Assembly (NCBI RefSeq): GCF_900129985.1
Contig: NZ_FQXN01000003.1
Coordinates: forward strand, 62,001 to 126,000
DNA: 64,000 nucleotides
Source of the DNA: Thermosipho atlanticus DSM 15807
GTDB lineage: Bacteria; Thermotogota; Thermotogae; Thermotogales; Fervidobacteriaceae
Reading direction: 5' to 3'
Shown: in pieces, positions 32,818-42,755 of the stretch
Layout of the letters: each line of letters starts with the position of its first letter
How positions within the stretch are numbered: the stretch's first letter is position 1
Translations under genes and position numbers: made by a program
Notes under the pieces: generated by a model
Told to the model about the DNA's origin: nothing
Databases searched by the model: none
What the model saw: only the letters and a program-made list of their open reading frames with translations

Positions 32818-34047
32818 TTATGATTTCGAAATTAAATATGCATAAACAATTGTATCACTTATTAAGTTGTCAATTTTCACATACTCATTAGGCTGATGTG
32901 CAGTGCCATCAATTGTAGCCCAAACAACGGCTGGAAAATTCTCTTTTCTTAAAATTGCTGCACATGTTCCTCCGCCGATTCCCCCAATTTTTGGTTCAAT
33001 ATTTCTTGTATTTTTTATTGCTTCAACTAATTTTAAAACTATTTCGGAATTTTTATCAGTAGGAGGAGCAGCTTGTTCAAATTGAACCTTTTCTATATGA
33101 ACTTTCACATTATTTTCTTTTGAAAAATGCTTTGCGATTTCAACAATCTCGTTAAAAATGTCTTCAATGTTGTAATCGGGCAAAACTCTACAATCAAAAT
33201 AGGTTATATCTGTACCTGGAATAGTGTTGATATTTTCAACATTAGGTAATTTTTTGGTGGGTTCGAAAGAACTTTTTGGAAAGTCAAAAATATCATTTTC
33301 AGCATTGTATTTTTTATGTAAATAATTATCTAAGTAAATTGCAAATTTCATGCCATATCTATGAGCGTTTTTTGCAATATCTGGTCTTGAAGCATGAGCT
33401 TGTTTCCCTTCGGTGGTTATTTTCAACCACATTATTGATTTTTCAGCAATTTCTATGAAACTTCCATCAGGTTCACCAGAATCTGGAACGATAAAAAGAT
33501 CATTTTTTGAAAAGATTTTTTGTTTTACAAGATATTTTATTCCATACTCTGATCCAGTTTCTTCATCAGAAACCAAAATTATTCCTATATTGTCTTTGGG
33601 CCTTATTCCCAGTTCCATTACTGCTTTTACACCATACAGTGAAGCAATCAATGAAGAACCATTATCTTCAGCTCCTCTCCCAAATATTTTTCCATCCTTT
33701 TCAACTGGAGTGAAAGGGTCGTTTTTCCAAAGTTTTAAATCACCAGCTGGAACTTTATCCATATGGGTTATAATCCAAATAGTTCTTTTCCCTTCTATAC
33801 CTTTATATTCAGCAATTATATTTGGTCTGTATCCATAAGGAACAGCCTCATCAGGCGCATCGTATCTTTGAATTTTGTCGAAATTCCAATTTTTGATTAG
33901 ATTCTCTAACCAAATAGCAATTTCTTTTTCTCCAGGACCTCCTGTTCTAGGATTGACAGAATTAATAGATATGAATTTTTTCATTGATTCAATAATTTGA
34001 GGTTTTAATTGTTCGATTTTACGTATTATCTTTTCTTTTAATTCCAT
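32818..34047 (-). CDS. M20-family metallo-(di)peptidase/deacylase
   Basis: Dinuclear-zinc hydrolase of the M20/M25/M40 family, 409 residues. Zinc and catalytic residues are in WIITHMDKVPAGD near residue 90, GRGAEDNGSS near 124, and SDEETGSEYG near 160 (the catalytic and bridging Glu pair). DSGEPDG follows near 190, and a C-terminal HQPNEYV near 387. The dimerisation domain lies between. The family covers dipeptidases, ArgE/DapE and YgeY-like enzymes, so the substrate is uncertain. Candidates are a dipeptide, or the N-acetyl-diaminopimelate deacetylase missing from the lysine operon, though the length and motifs fit a DapE/dipeptidase type better than M20D deacetylases. Co-transcribed with hutU. 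Confidence 0.85.
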   Translation of the reverse strand: MELKEKIIRKIEQLKPQIIESMKKFISINSVNPRTGGPGEKEIAIWLENLIKNWNFDKIQRYDAPDEAVPYGYRPNIIAEYKGIEGKRTIWIITHMDKVPAGDLKLWKNDPFTPVEKDGKIFGRGAEDNGSSLIASLYGVKAVMELGIRPKDNIGIILVSDEETGSEYGIKYLVKQKIFSKNDLFIVPDSGEPDGSFIEIAEKSIMWLKITTEGKQAHASRPDIAKNAHRYGMKFAIYLDNYLHKKYNAENDIFDFPKSSFEPTKKLPNVENINTIPGTDITYFDCRVLPDYNIEDIFNEIVEIAKHFSKENNVKVHIEKVQFEQAAPPTDKNSEIVLKLVEAIKNTRNIEPKIGGIGGGTCAAILRKENFPAVVWATIDGTAHQPNEYVKIDNLISDTIVYAYLISKS

Positions 34048-34049
34048 TT

Positions 34050-34616
34050 TTAAAAACCTCCTTTTAATTTTTTATATGCTTCAAAAGCCAAACGAGCTGT
34101 GATCCCCCAAATTACAAGTTCTTCGTATAAAAAGAACATTATTTTATATTTTCCTTCTCTCCAAACATATTTTTGCCCACCAGGAATTAAATGATAAGGA
34201 AAGTTGGAAGTAGGAGAAACTTTTAGTTTGGCAAAGCAAGTAAATGTAGGTTTTTCAAAAAAGTTAATTGGAACATAAAAAACTTTTTCAACTTCTTCAG
34301 GATTTAAATTCATATTTGTAGGATCAATAGTTGCTATAAATGGATGAATTACTATGTTAAAAGGAGTAATTAACGATTTCATTTTACCTATTATTTCGAT
34401 TGGTTTAATTCCAATTTCTTCATAAAGTTCTCTAATACCTGCTTCTAGTGGACTTTCATTTGTTTCAACTTTTCCTCCTGGAAATGAAATTTCTTGAGGT
34501 TGTATTTTCAAGTTTTTTGAACGCAGTTCAAAAAGAAAGTATTCTTTGTTTATTATGGGGATAATAACGGAATATTCTGTAGTTGGACTTAAAAATCCTT
34601 CTTCAAAAAATTTCAT
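34050..34616 (-). CDS. NUDIX hydrolase, CoA-diphosphatase (NudL) type
   Basis: 188-residue NUDIX protein. The NUDIX box GGKVETNESPLEAG..ELYEEIG is at about residues 46-68. The preceding LRSKNLKIQPQEISFPGG matches the NudL/UPF0035 signature of coenzyme A pyrophosphatases. It likely hydrolyses CoA or its derivatives to phosphopantetheine and 3',5'-ADP, or cleans other nucleotide diphosphates. It is 8 nt after the beta-propeller gene and 2 nt before the M20 gene, in an operon of unrelated housekeeping functions. Confidence 0.85.
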   Translation of the reverse strand: MKFFEEGFLSPTTEYSVIIPIINKEYFLFELRSKNLKIQPQEISFPGGKVETNESPLEAGIRELYEEIGIKPIEIIGKMKSLITPFNIVIHPFIATIDPTNMNLNPEEVEKVFYVPINFFEKPTFTCFAKLKVSPTSNFPYHLIPGGQKYVWREGKYKIMFFLYEELVIWGITARLAFEAYKKLKGGF

Positions 34617-34624
34617 TTTATCAC

Positions 34625-36280
34625 CTAGTAGTTTATTGAAGAGCTATTCATATTGTCTTTGTATACACTAAACCAAGAATTGGGATTAATATCATTTGTT
34701 GAAATAGCATATGCTTTTTCACCAATAATGTATAAAATTCCATTATCAAAAACAAGAAATTTTGAATTTTTAAAAGTGTTAGAATAGATGATTTTATATT
34801 TTTTTCGATCGATAACATACAGATTACCGTTCGAAGATAGGATAAAAATATTGTTTTTCCCCAATATAGCGTCTATAATTTCATCATTAGACTTAAATAC
34901 AGTTTTTCCGTTTTTAATTATAGAATATTTTTCAAACAAAAATTCATTACCAAAATCATCAAGTAAAACGAAGGAGTTTTCGGATGGAATTACAGGAGTT
35001 TCAGAGAAAAATGCAAGATTTCTAACCTTTCCAATAAATTTGTCTTTTTTGTTATTTTTCCATAGATATCCCATAGCGTCGACAGAATAAATATTTCCGG
35101 ATAGTGAAATAAATGGGCCAGTAATGGGCCATTTACCAGCTTTGTATTGATTTATAATTTCGCCGTCTTTAATTTCGTATAAGTAACCTTCATCAGAGAG
35201 AGCATAAATCATTATTCCATCCCATGCAACTCCAAGTGCAACATCGGAATCAAGTTGAACTTTCCAAAGGAGTTTACCGCTGAAATCAAAAGCGTATACG
35301 TTGTTATCCCAACTAGTTGCTAATAGTTCTTTATTTGTCAAAGTAAGATGTCCAGTTATAATAAATGGTAATCTGTATTCCCAGATTATCTTTCCGTTTT
35401 TTAAGGCAAGAATTTTTCCATTAGTTGAAGCAACAAAAAGTGTGTTGTTAATTGCAACAGGCCTTGATTTAATTTCAAAGTTTAAATTAGTTGACCATAG
35501 TAATTTTATTTCACCTTGAGGTAAATTCTCTCCTTTTAATACTGCTACCCCTTTGATTTTGTATGGAAAGGTTGTAATATTTAAATCACTGGTAATAATA
35601 TAATTTCCAATGTAAATATTTTCGCCGTCAGAAATTAAAGTGTTTCCATTAACTTTTCTTGAGAATAACAATTTTTTATTCTCGTCATATATATTTACTT
35701 CATTGTTAATAAGTAAAACATGGTAACCGTTAAATTCGTAGTCGTCAGCATTAGTAAAGTGTTCGATATATCTTGGATACATAGGATTGGCAATGTCAAA
35801 TATAGTTAGCCCGTTATTTGTGAATACCGCAAGGTGTCCGTTACTTATTTTAATTTTTAGGATTTTTTCATTATTGGGATCGATTGTCCAAATAAGTTTT
35901 CCATTATTTATTCCAACAATTTTTCCTGATTGAATGCCTATTAAAAAATTTTTATAGACATAAACATTTTTCAAATTGTTAGGAAGAATTTTGTAAAAAA
36001 GCAATTTGTCATTTTCAAGTTTATAAATTGAACCGTTAGATAGAAAGTAAGAATCACCAATATAAACAGGAGAATCGATTTTTATTTCCTGTTTGGTTTT
36101 TAAGTTAATTATTGCATCATGTTTTAAAATATATATGTTATTGTTTATACTTACAATTCCATCAAAAATTCCTGTCTCAATCTTTTCAAAAGATTTGTAC
36201 ACACCGTCATTACTTAGAAAGTAAACTTGTGAATTTATAACAATAGCAAATAGTAGAAAAATCAATGTAATTTTTTTCAT
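34625..36280 (-). CDS. Exported PQQ/WD-type beta-propeller protein
   Basis: 551 residues with an N-terminal signal peptide (KKITLIFLLFAIVINSQVYF) and repeated four-strand blades typical of PQQ_2/outer membrane BamB-like propellers. Blade ends read GKILALKNGKIIWEYRLP, NNVYAFDFSGKLLWKVQLD and EGYLYEIKDGEIINQY. No lipobox Cys is seen after the signal, so it is probably periplasmic and soluble. A role as a scaffold in envelope assembly is possible by analogy with BamB, but there is no catalytic motif and no PQQ pathway in the window. It lies in a run with an rRNA methyltransferase-like gene upstream and NUDIX downstream. Confidence 0.75.
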   Translation of the reverse strand: MKKITLIFLLFAIVINSQVYFLSNDGVYKSFEKIETGIFDGIVSINNNIYILKHDAIINLKTKQEIKIDSPVYIGDSYFLSNGSIYKLENDKLLFYKILPNNLKNVYVYKNFLIGIQSGKIVGINNGKLIWTIDPNNEKILKIKISNGHLAVFTNNGLTIFDIANPMYPRYIEHFTNADDYEFNGYHVLLINNEVNIYDENKKLLFSRKVNGNTLISDGENIYIGNYIITSDLNITTFPYKIKGVAVLKGENLPQGEIKLLWSTNLNFEIKSRPVAINNTLFVASTNGKILALKNGKIIWEYRLPFIITGHLTLTNKELLATSWDNNVYAFDFSGKLLWKVQLDSDVALGVAWDGIMIYALSDEGYLYEIKDGEIINQYKAGKWPITGPFISLSGNIYSVDAMGYLWKNNKKDKFIGKVRNLAFFSETPVIPSENSFVLLDDFGNEFLFEKYSIIKNGKTVFKSNDEIIDAILGKNNIFILSSNGNLYVIDRKKYKIIYSNTFKNSKFLVFDNGILYIIGEKAYAISTNDINPNSWFSVYKDNMNSSSINY

Positions 36281-36292
36281 ATATTCACCTAC

Positions 36293-37456
36293 TTACTTTA
36301 AATTTTCTATTTCTAAGAGCAAAAATTTAAGATACTGAGTTTCTAAAATATTTAAAACTTGTGGATGATCATAAGGTTGACCACCTTTGTGTAATATTCT
36401 ACTGATTTTTCCGGTATCAATTGCTGCAGAGAAGATAGTGTTTATGAATTCTTGTTCGGAAATAACTTGAGTACATGATGAAGTGGCAAGTATACCTCGT
36501 TCTTTTAAAATTTTCATAGCTCTAAGATTTATTTCTTTATATCCCTTTAATGCAGATTGTTTGGTAGAGGCACTTTTTGCAAATGAAGGGGGATCAATTG
36601 ATATAACATCAAAAAATTTTGAAGAGTTATAAAAAGATTTAAGTATATCAAACGCATTTCCCACTATAAGTTCGTAGTTTTGAAAGTCATTTTTCTTTAA
36701 TGCCAATTCAGCTACTTCAATAGCTCTTTTAGAATAATCTACAAAGGTTACGTGTTTTGCACCAAATTTGAGCATGTGAAGTCCAAAGTTACCAGTATAA
36801 CAGAAGCAATCAAGACAAGACTTATTGTTAGTATAATTCCTTAATGATAATGCGTTAAATCTTTGATCGAGAAATGCTCCAGTTTTTTGTCCTTTTGTAT
36901 CAGCAAAAAGTATTATTCCATTTATAGTGTAGGGAATAAGCTCTGGACCGTTTCCATAAATCCAACCTGTGAAAGTTGTTAAGCCTTCTTTTTTTCTAGA
37001 TGTACTATCAGATTTCTCAAAAATACCAACTGGATTGAAAATTTCTATTAATACATCTATGATAAAATTTTTTATTTTTTCAATTCCGAGGGTGTTAATT
37101 TCAATTACCAAGTAATTACCAAATTTGTCTACTATTAACCCAGGTAAATTATCAGCTTCAGAAAAAATTACCCGAAAACTTTCTTCCTTTGTGTTTCTTC
37201 GTCTTAATGCTTGAACAATCCTTTTTTTTAAAAAGTTTTTATCAATTTTTTCATTTTTTCTTGTTAAAAGTCTGATCCTAATTTTTGAATTAAAATTGAT
37301 ATACCCTTTTCCAATAAAGTAATTTTCATGATTAAAAACTTCTACAATGCTTCCATTTTCAATTTCACCGTCTATCTTTTCAATTTCATTGTAATAAATC
37401 CAGGGATGTCCGTTCTTTATTCGGTTTTTTATGTTTTTTTTCAAGTATACTTTCAT
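36293..37456 (-). CDS. PUA-SAM class I rRNA methyltransferase (RlmI-like)
   Basis: 387-residue SAM-dependent methyltransferase of the RlmI/RlmK family that makes 5-methylcytosine in 23S rRNA. The N-terminal PUA-like domain begins VYLKKNIKNRIKNGHPWIY. The EEHK-like middle domain is followed by GQKTGAFLDQR near residue 200, SCLDCFCYTGNFGLHML near 219 (SAM motif I), SIDPPSFAKSA near 291 and the catalytic Cys region ATSSCTQ near 331. ATG 37456 is chosen because AGGAGGT lies directly upstream; the longer frame starts inside the dehydrogenase gene. The exact rRNA target is not determinable. Confidence 0.85.
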   Translation of the reverse strand: MKVYLKKNIKNRIKNGHPWIYYNEIEKIDGEIENGSIVEVFNHENYFIGKGYINFNSKIRIRLLTRKNEKIDKNFLKKRIVQALRRRNTKEESFRVIFSEADNLPGLIVDKFGNYLVIEINTLGIEKIKNFIIDVLIEIFNPVGIFEKSDSTSRKKEGLTTFTGWIYGNGPELIPYTINGIILFADTKGQKTGAFLDQRFNALSLRNYTNNKSCLDCFCYTGNFGLHMLKFGAKHVTFVDYSKRAIEVAELALKKNDFQNYELIVGNAFDILKSFYNSSKFFDVISIDPPSFAKSASTKQSALKGYKEINLRAMKILKERGILATSSCTQVISEQEFINTIFSAAIDTGKISRILHKGGQPYDHPQVLNILETQYLKFLLLEIENLK

Positions 37457-37457
37457 A

Positions 37458-38540
37458 TTACCTCCTGAAAAACTTTGATTTTTCAATTAACCAATAATAT
37501 GCTTCTTTAATTTTCTCCTTATTAAAATTGCCTGGAGTAACTTTCACGTGAGAAGAATTTGAAACAGCATTAACCCATTTTTCAATTTCAGATTCATTAG
37601 TTTCGAAATAAATTTCAACACCTAAAGTTTTAATAAAATCTTCAATATCTCCAACAAGTTCGTGAATAATTTTAGATTTTTTGGTTCCTGCAATTTTCAT
37701 TTCAAAAGGTAAAAAAACAGCAGTTGCAATTCCGTGTCTTAAATTTTTATCTGTAGTTAAAGAATAACCTAGAGAGTGTGCAATTGTTGTTCCAGTAATG
37801 CTTATAGCAATGCCAGCATAGGTTGATGCTAGTAACATTTCTTTTCTATATTCATAATTTTCAAGATCGTTTACGAGTTTCGGAAGAGTATTTTTAATTA
37901 TTTTAATAGCTTTGAATGCAAAAATTTCCGAAAATTCGTTAGATCTCAAAGATAATGCGGATTCAACTGCATGAGAAAAAGCGTCAAGTCCTGTAGAAAT
38001 GGTAAGATCTTTTGGTAATGAAATAGTATATTTTGGATTTAAAATGGCAATTTTTGGAAAAATTTTTTCATGTTTAAATCCACGTTTTCGACCATTAATA
38101 GTTAAAACGGAATATTGTGTAACTTCACTTCCAGTGCCAGCAGTTGTTGGAATACAAAGAATATTTGCAGCTGTATCGTATTTAGATTGATCGTATAAAT
38201 CTTCAACCGAAATATTGTTTTTACATAAAACAGCAACTGCTTTAGCAGTGTCCATTGGACTGCCACCACCAAGACCAACAACAACATCCCAATTCTTGCC
38301 ATACTTTTGTGTTATGTTTTCTATAAGCTCTTTTGGAGGATTTTCTTTAGATTCGTCGAAAATTTCATATTCTTTATCTAGACTTTCAAGTAAGTTGATT
38401 AAATCTTCTAAACTACCATTTCTTTTTGAACTTTTTCCGGTAATAATAAGGAATCTCTTACCAAGTTTATCTATTTCATTTTTGAGAATTTCATTTTCGT
38501 ACATTATTTTTGTAGGCAAATAGAAAGCCAATTTAATCAC
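37458..38540 (-). CDS. Iron-containing alcohol dehydrogenase family protein
   Basis: 360-residue group III (iron-type) dehydrogenase using NAD(P)H. The NAD-binding [15 protein letters not shown] is near residue 89 and [15 protein letters not shown] near 128. Metal ligands lie in [13 protein letters not shown] near 180 (Asp, His) and in HSLGYSL...LRHGIA near 253-268. It begins with GTG at 38540 overlapping the gcvPB stop (GTGA), an unusual partner for glycine cleavage genes. In fermenting Thermotogae such enzymes often reduce aldehydes to alcohols as an electron sink. The substrate here is unknown. Confidence 0.87.
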   Translation of the reverse strand: MIKLAFYLPTKIMYENEILKNEIDKLGKRFLIITGKSSKRNGSLEDLINLLESLDKEYEIFDESKENPPKELIENITQKYGKNWDVVVGLGGGSPMDTAKAVAVLCKNNISVEDLYDQSKYDTAANILCIPTTAGTGSEVTQYSVLTINGRKRGFKHEKIFPKIAILNPKYTISLPKDLTISTGLDAFSHAVESALSLRSNEFSEIFAFKAIKIIKNTLPKLVNDLENYEYRKEMLLASTYAGIAISITGTTIAHSLGYSLTTDKNLRHGIATAVFLPFEMKIAGTKKSKIIHELVGDIEDFIKTLGVEIYFETNESEIEKWVNAVSNSSHVKVTPGNFNKEKIKEAYYWLIEKSKFFRR

Positions 38541-39979
38541 CCCTCAAATTTAAATTTAAATATAGGTTTTCTCGATGCTGTGACATCATCTAAGCGTTTA
38601 ACTGGGGTGTTATATGGAGCGTTTTTAACTAATTCTGGGTTTTCTCTCGCTTCATTAAATATCTTTTCCAATATTTTAGCAAAATTGTCTAAAGTATCTT
38701 TACTTTCAGTTTCTGTTGGTTCTATCATAAAATCTTCATGCACAATTAATGGGAAATACATTGTTGGCGCATGAACTCCATAATCAAGAAGTCTTTTTGC
38801 AATGTCAAGAGCTTTCACACCTGTCTCTTTTGTAAGTTTTTCACAGGTTGAAACAAATTCGTGCATACATACTCCAGGATAGGCGATGGGCATGATTTTT
38901 TCAATTTTCTTTCTTAAGTAATTTGCATTTAAAACCGCCATATTACCTATGTGCTTCAAACCGTCATTTCCCATTGTTTTAATATAAGTGTATGCCCTTA
39001 CCATTATAGAAAAATTACCATAAAAGCTTCTAATCATACCAATGGATTCAGGTTTGTCATAGTTTAATTTATAATTACCATTTTCAAAAATAATTTCTGG
39101 AATAGGTAAAAATTTAACAAGATGTTTTTTAACCCCCACGGGTCCACTGCCTGGTCCTCCCATACCATGTGGGGTGCTAAAAGTTTTATGAAGGTTTAAG
39201 TGAACAATGTCAAATCCCATATCGCCTGGTCTAGTTCTCCCTAAGAGAGCATTTAAATTTGCACCATCGTAATATAAAAGTGCTCCTGCATCATGAACCA
39301 TTTTAGAAATTTTATAAATATCTTTTTCAAAAAGTCCAAGTGTATTTGGGTTGGTAAGCATTAAAACTGCTACTTCTTCATTTAATGCTTTTTCAAGTTC
39401 ATTAAGATCAATTCTGCCATCAGGGCCAGATTTTATTTCAATAACATCAAATCCAGCCATTCTTGCAGAAGCAGGATTTGTTCCGTGCGCGCTATCTGGT
39501 ACAATAGCTTTTGTTCTTTTGATATCTCCCCTACTTAAATGGTACGCCCTGGCTATAAGGATCCCCGTTAATTCTCCGTGAGCCCCTGCGGCTGGCTGAA
39601 GACTAAGATCATCCATCCCTGTTATTTCACAGAGCATATTTTTGAGTTCGTACATGAGTTTGAGGGCGCCTTGTACAGTTTCGATAGGTTGATAAGGATG
39701 GATCATTGTAAATCCGTCAAGTGTTGCCATTTTTTCGTTTATTTTTGGATTGTATTTCATCGTACATGAACCAAGTGGGTAGAATCCGACATCAACCGAA
39801 TAATTTTTCAAAGCTAAGTTAGTATAGTGCCTTACAACATCGACTTCACTGACCTCAGGAAGTCTTGGTTTATCTTTCCTAATCAAATGTTCAGGAATTT
39901 CTAATTCAAAATCATCTATATTATTATCAGGTAATTGAAAACCAATTCTACCACTCTTAGAAATTTCGAATATGGTCAT
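38537..39979 (-). CDS. gcvPB: Glycine dehydrogenase (decarboxylating) subunit 2
   Basis: PLP-carrying half of the two-subunit P protein of the glycine cleavage system, 480 residues. PLP Lys is in [11 protein letters not shown] near residue 264, with ADVVH-equivalent [12 protein letters not shown] before it. [12 protein letters not shown] near 72, [13 protein letters not shown] near 122 and [12 protein letters not shown] near 160 are classic P-protein motifs. It is 12 nt downstream of gcvPA. GcvP decarboxylates glycine and transfers aminomethyl to lipoyl-GcvH; gcvH is not in this cluster. A GGAGGGG site precedes ATG 39979. Confidence 0.95.
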   Translation of the reverse strand: MTIFEISKSGRIGFQLPDNNIDDFELEIPEHLIRKDKPRLPEVSEVDVVRHYTNLALKNYSVDVGFYPLGSCTMKYNPKINEKMATLDGFTMIHPYQPIETVQGALKLMYELKNMLCEITGMDDLSLQPAAGAHGELTGILIARAYHLSRGDIKRTKAIVPDSAHGTNPASARMAGFDVIEIKSGPDGRIDLNELEKALNEEVAVLMLTNPNTLGLFEKDIYKISKMVHDAGALLYYDGANLNALLGRTRPGDMGFDIVHLNLHKTFSTPHGMGGPGSGPVGVKKHLVKFLPIPEIIFENGNYKLNYDKPESIGMIRSFYGNFSIMVRAYTYIKTMGNDGLKHIGNMAVLNANYLRKKIEKIMPIAYPGVCMHEFVSTCEKLTKETGVKALDIAKRLLDYGVHAPTMYFPLIVHEDFMIEPTETESKDTLDNFAKILEKIFNEARENPELVKNAPYNTPVKRLDDVTASRKPIFKFKFEG

Positions 39980-39991
39980 ATAGTCCCCTCC

Positions 39992-41311
39992 TTAAAAATA
40001 TTTTAGTAGGTTTTCTATACTTTCTTTTGTATTAACTTCAGTACAACATGCAAGAGCGTTATTTTTAAATTGAGGTAATACTATTTCCAATGGAAGAGGA
40101 CCTAAAATACCTTCTTCTGTTAGTTTATGCCATTTGCTTATGTAATCTTCACCTGCATCAAAAAGAAATTCATTAAAGAAAGGTCCATCAAAAACTTTTT
40201 TGTATCCTTTCTCTTCAAGTTTTCTTGCTAAATAATGCGAGGCATTATATGACATTTTTGCTACTTTTTTCAAACCTTCTGGTCCCATAGTAGATATGTA
40301 AATAGCATTTACTAAAGCCATTAAAGCATGGTTAGAGCAGATATTTGAAGTTGCTTTTCCTCTCCTTATGTGTTGCTCTCTTGTTTGAAGTATCATTATA
40401 TATCCTTTTTTCCCTTCAACATCCTTTGTTTCACCTATAATTCTGCCTGGCATCTTTCTTACATATTTTTCCCTCGTAGTGAAAAAGCCTATTCCAGGGC
40501 CACCAAAGTTTGGTGTAACACCAAGTGCTTGTCCTTCACCAACGACAATATCAGCACCAAATTTGCCCGGAGCTTCAAGAATTGATAATGAAATAGGTTC
40601 GGAAACAACTATAAACAATATTTTTTCAGGTAATAACTCTTTAATCATTTTTAAATCTTCGATTATTCCAAAAAAGTTAGGATATCCAACAACTACTGCC
40701 GAAGTTTCATCGTCAATTTTATTTTTCAATTCTTCTAGATCGATTGTTCCAGTTTCACTCCATTTTATTTTTTCTAAGTGTACATTTTGAGGTTTACAGT
40801 ATGTTTCACTTACGGATAAATATTCAGGGTTTATAGCAGAAGAGATCAGAATCTTTCTTTTACCATTTATTCTTACAGCCATTAAAATAGCTTCAGCAAG
40901 TGCTGTAGCACCATCATACATTGATGAATTAGCTACTTCCATTCCGGTGAGTTCGCACATCATTGTTTGATATTCAAAGAGAGCTTGAAGTGTACCTTGT
41001 GAGACTTCTGCTTGGTATGGTGTATATGCTGTCACAAAGTTTTGTTTGTTAGATAAAGTTTCAACAATTGTTGGAATATAATGGTAATATATTCCTGCGC
41101 CAATAAAAATGTTTTCTAGTTCAAATACTTTATTTTGTTTACTTAATTTTACAATTTCTTTTTTTACAGTGAATTCATCTTTTCCATTTTCTAATTTGTA
41201 ATTTTCAATGGTTTTTGGAACATTTACATACAAATCTTCAATAGTACTAACGCCAATTTCCTTTAACATTTCTTCGATTTCTTTTTCAGTATGGGGAATA
41301 TATTTGTGCAT
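39992..41311 (-). CDS. gcvPA: Glycine dehydrogenase (decarboxylating) subunit 1
   Basis: First subunit of the split P protein, 439 residues, no PLP lysine. Motifs are YIPHTEKEIEEML at the N-terminus, AGIYYHYIP near residue 71, FVTAYTPYQAEVSQGTLQALFEYQ near 90 and NSSMYDGATALAEA near 127. GEGQALGV..FGGPGIGFFT lies near 250. The chosen ATG (41311) has AAGG about 9 nt upstream; an in-frame ATG at 41320 is also possible but its spacing is poor. It lies between gcvT (9 to 18 nt) and gcvPB. Confidence 0.94.
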   Translation of the reverse strand: MHKYIPHTEKEIEEMLKEIGVSTIEDLYVNVPKTIENYKLENGKDEFTVKKEIVKLSKQNKVFELENIFIGAGIYYHYIPTIVETLSNKQNFVTAYTPYQAEVSQGTLQALFEYQTMMCELTGMEVANSSMYDGATALAEAILMAVRINGKRKILISSAINPEYLSVSETYCKPQNVHLEKIKWSETGTIDLEELKNKIDDETSAVVVGYPNFFGIIEDLKMIKELLPEKILFIVVSEPISLSILEAPGKFGADIVVGEGQALGVTPNFGGPGIGFFTTREKYVRKMPGRIIGETKDVEGKKGYIMILQTREQHIRRGKATSNICSNHALMALVNAIYISTMGPEGLKKVAKMSYNASHYLARKLEEKGYKKVFDGPFFNEFLFDAGEDYISKWHKLTEEGILGPLPLEIVLPQFKNNALACCTEVNTKESIENLLKYF

Positions 41312-41329
41312 ATTCACCATCCTTTCATT

Positions 41330-42643
41330 TTATTGTTTTTTCTTTTTGCTTTTAACGCTTCCACGGTAGAAGGGCATTTTAACAATTTCTGCCTTGACTC
41401 GTTTATTCCTAATTTCAATTTCCACAATATCACCAACTTTTATTCCTTTTTTTAACATGGCCATTCCAATTGCTTTATTTAAGGTTGGTGAATATGTCCC
41501 ACTTGTTACATAACCAATTTCTTCATCTTCTTTAAAAATTTTATAACCATGTCTTGCAATTCCTTTATCTATTAATTTGAAACCTTTTAATCTCCTTTTT
41601 AATCCTTCTTCTAATTGTTTTTCAAGTGCAACTTTTCCCATAAATTCTTTATTAAATTTTACTGCCCATTTAATACCTGCTTCTAACGGAGTAACTGTTT
41701 CATCCATGTCGTTACCATACAAGAGTAATGAAGCTTCTAATCGTAGGGTATCACGTGCTCCTAAACCAGCCGGTTCAACTCCAAGTTCAAGGAGTTTTTT
41801 CCATAAAGCTATTATTCCTTCTTTGTCAGTTGTGTAAATTTCAAAACCATCTTCACCAGTGTAACCAGTTCTTGATATAATAGCTTCAATTCCATTTATA
41901 ACACCAAATTCGAAGGTGTAATATTCAATTTTTTCAAGTTCTATATTTGTTAGACTTTGAAGTACTTCTTGTGCTTTTGGCCCTTGAACTGCTATAAGAT
42001 TATAGTCATCAGATTTATTTTGTAAAACAACGTCAAATTTTTCGGCAATTGACTGCATCCATTGAAAATCCTTTTCAATATTCGAAGCATTGACAACTAA
42101 CATTGCTTCTTGTTCAGAAATTTTATATGCGAGTAAATCGTCAATAAAACCACCATTTTCGTTACACATAGCAGTGTAAACAATTTCACCAGGTTTCAAA
42201 TTTTCAAAGTCGTTTGTAATTAAAAAATTAACAAAATTTGTTGAATCTTTTCCTTTTATAGAAATTTCTCCCATGTGGGAAACATCAAACATTCCAACGT
42301 TATTTCGAACAGATAAAACCTCTTCTTTTATACCTTTGTACTGCACTGGCATATGAAATCCAGCAAACTCTACCATTTTTGCACCTAATTTTAAGTGTTC
42401 ATCATGTAAAACAGTGTATTTCACCTCAAATTCCTCCTTTTTTAGTGAATTTAATAGTTCTTGAGCTTTTTCAAGATCTGAGTCCATAACATAGACTGCA
42501 AAAAATGAAGAAGATCCAAAATATGCTTTTGGAAAAGGACCATCTATAATTTTAGTAACAGCTGGAATACCATTACTATTCAAAAAATCCTCAAGCATTT
42601 TAGCCTGAGTTTCACCTTCGATTTCCTTTAATTTTTTCCACAT
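41330..42643 (-). CDS. gcvT: DUF2007-GcvT fusion: aminomethyltransferase with N-terminal DUF2007 domain
   Basis: T protein of glycine cleavage, transferring the methylene group to tetrahydrofolate. Residues 1-70 match DUF2007 (PF09413): WKKLKEIEGETQAKMLEDFL, GIPAV, and a terminal VMDSDLEKAQELL. From residue 74 a full GcvT follows: GAKMVEFAGFHMPVQY, SVRNNVGMFDVSHMGE, the folate-site region, and ARDTLRLEASLLLYG near 290. The GcvT part alone is 364 residues, the normal length for the family. A perfect AAGGAGG lies 8 nt before an in-frame GTG (42424) at the junction, so stand-alone GcvT may also be made. It leads the gcvT-gcvPA-gcvPB cluster; no glycine riboswitch is seen upstream. Confidence 0.93.
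   Translation of the reverse strand: MWKKLKEIEGETQAKMLEDFLNSNGIPAVTKIIDGPFPKAYFGSSSFFAVYVMDSDLEKAQELLNSLKKEEFEVKYTVLHDEHLKLGAKMVEFAGFHMPVQYKGIKEEVLSVRNNVGMFDVSHMGEISIKGKDSTNFVNFLITNDFENLKPGEIVYTAMCNENGGFIDDLLAYKISEQEAMLVVNASNIEKDFQWMQSIAEKFDVVLQNKSDDYNLIAVQGPKAQEVLQSLTNIELEKIEYYTFEFGVINGIEAIISRTGYTGEDGFEIYTTDKEGIIALWKKLLELGVEPAGLGARDTLRLEASLLLYGNDMDETVTPLEAGIKWAVKFNKEFMGKVALEKQLEEGLKRRLKGFKLIDKGIARHGYKIFKEDEEIGYVTSGTYSPTLNKAIGMAMLKKGIKVGDIVEIEIRNKRVKAEIVKMPFYRGSVKSKKKKQ
42422..42439 (-). promoter_or_regulatory. Internal ribosome binding site and GTG start inside gcvT
   Basis: On the minus strand AAGGAGG (42439-42433), eight bases, then GTG (42424-42422) in frame with the GcvT domain. The SD is encoded by codons for KKEE at the junction of DUF2007 and GcvT. 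Spacing and complementarity equal the best starts in this window. Confidence 0.6.
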
Positions 42644-42755
42644 AATATCATCTCCTGTTTTATTTTAACATTTAAATTTGAGTTGATAAAATTCTTTTTA
42701 ATGTAACTAAAAAGGATTAGAAACAATTTGAGCAATAAAACTGAAAATTACAAAT

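Noticed and set aside
41330-42643. DUF2007-GcvT as a sequencing artefact joining two genes
   Set aside because: The frame is continuous and both domains are complete; the internal SD and GTG are consistent with a true fusion or dual start, so it was kept as a finding.
42644-42755. Glycine riboswitch before gcvT
   Set aside because: The spacer is only 112 nt, AT-rich, and lacks the conserved GGAGAG and tandem aptamer features.
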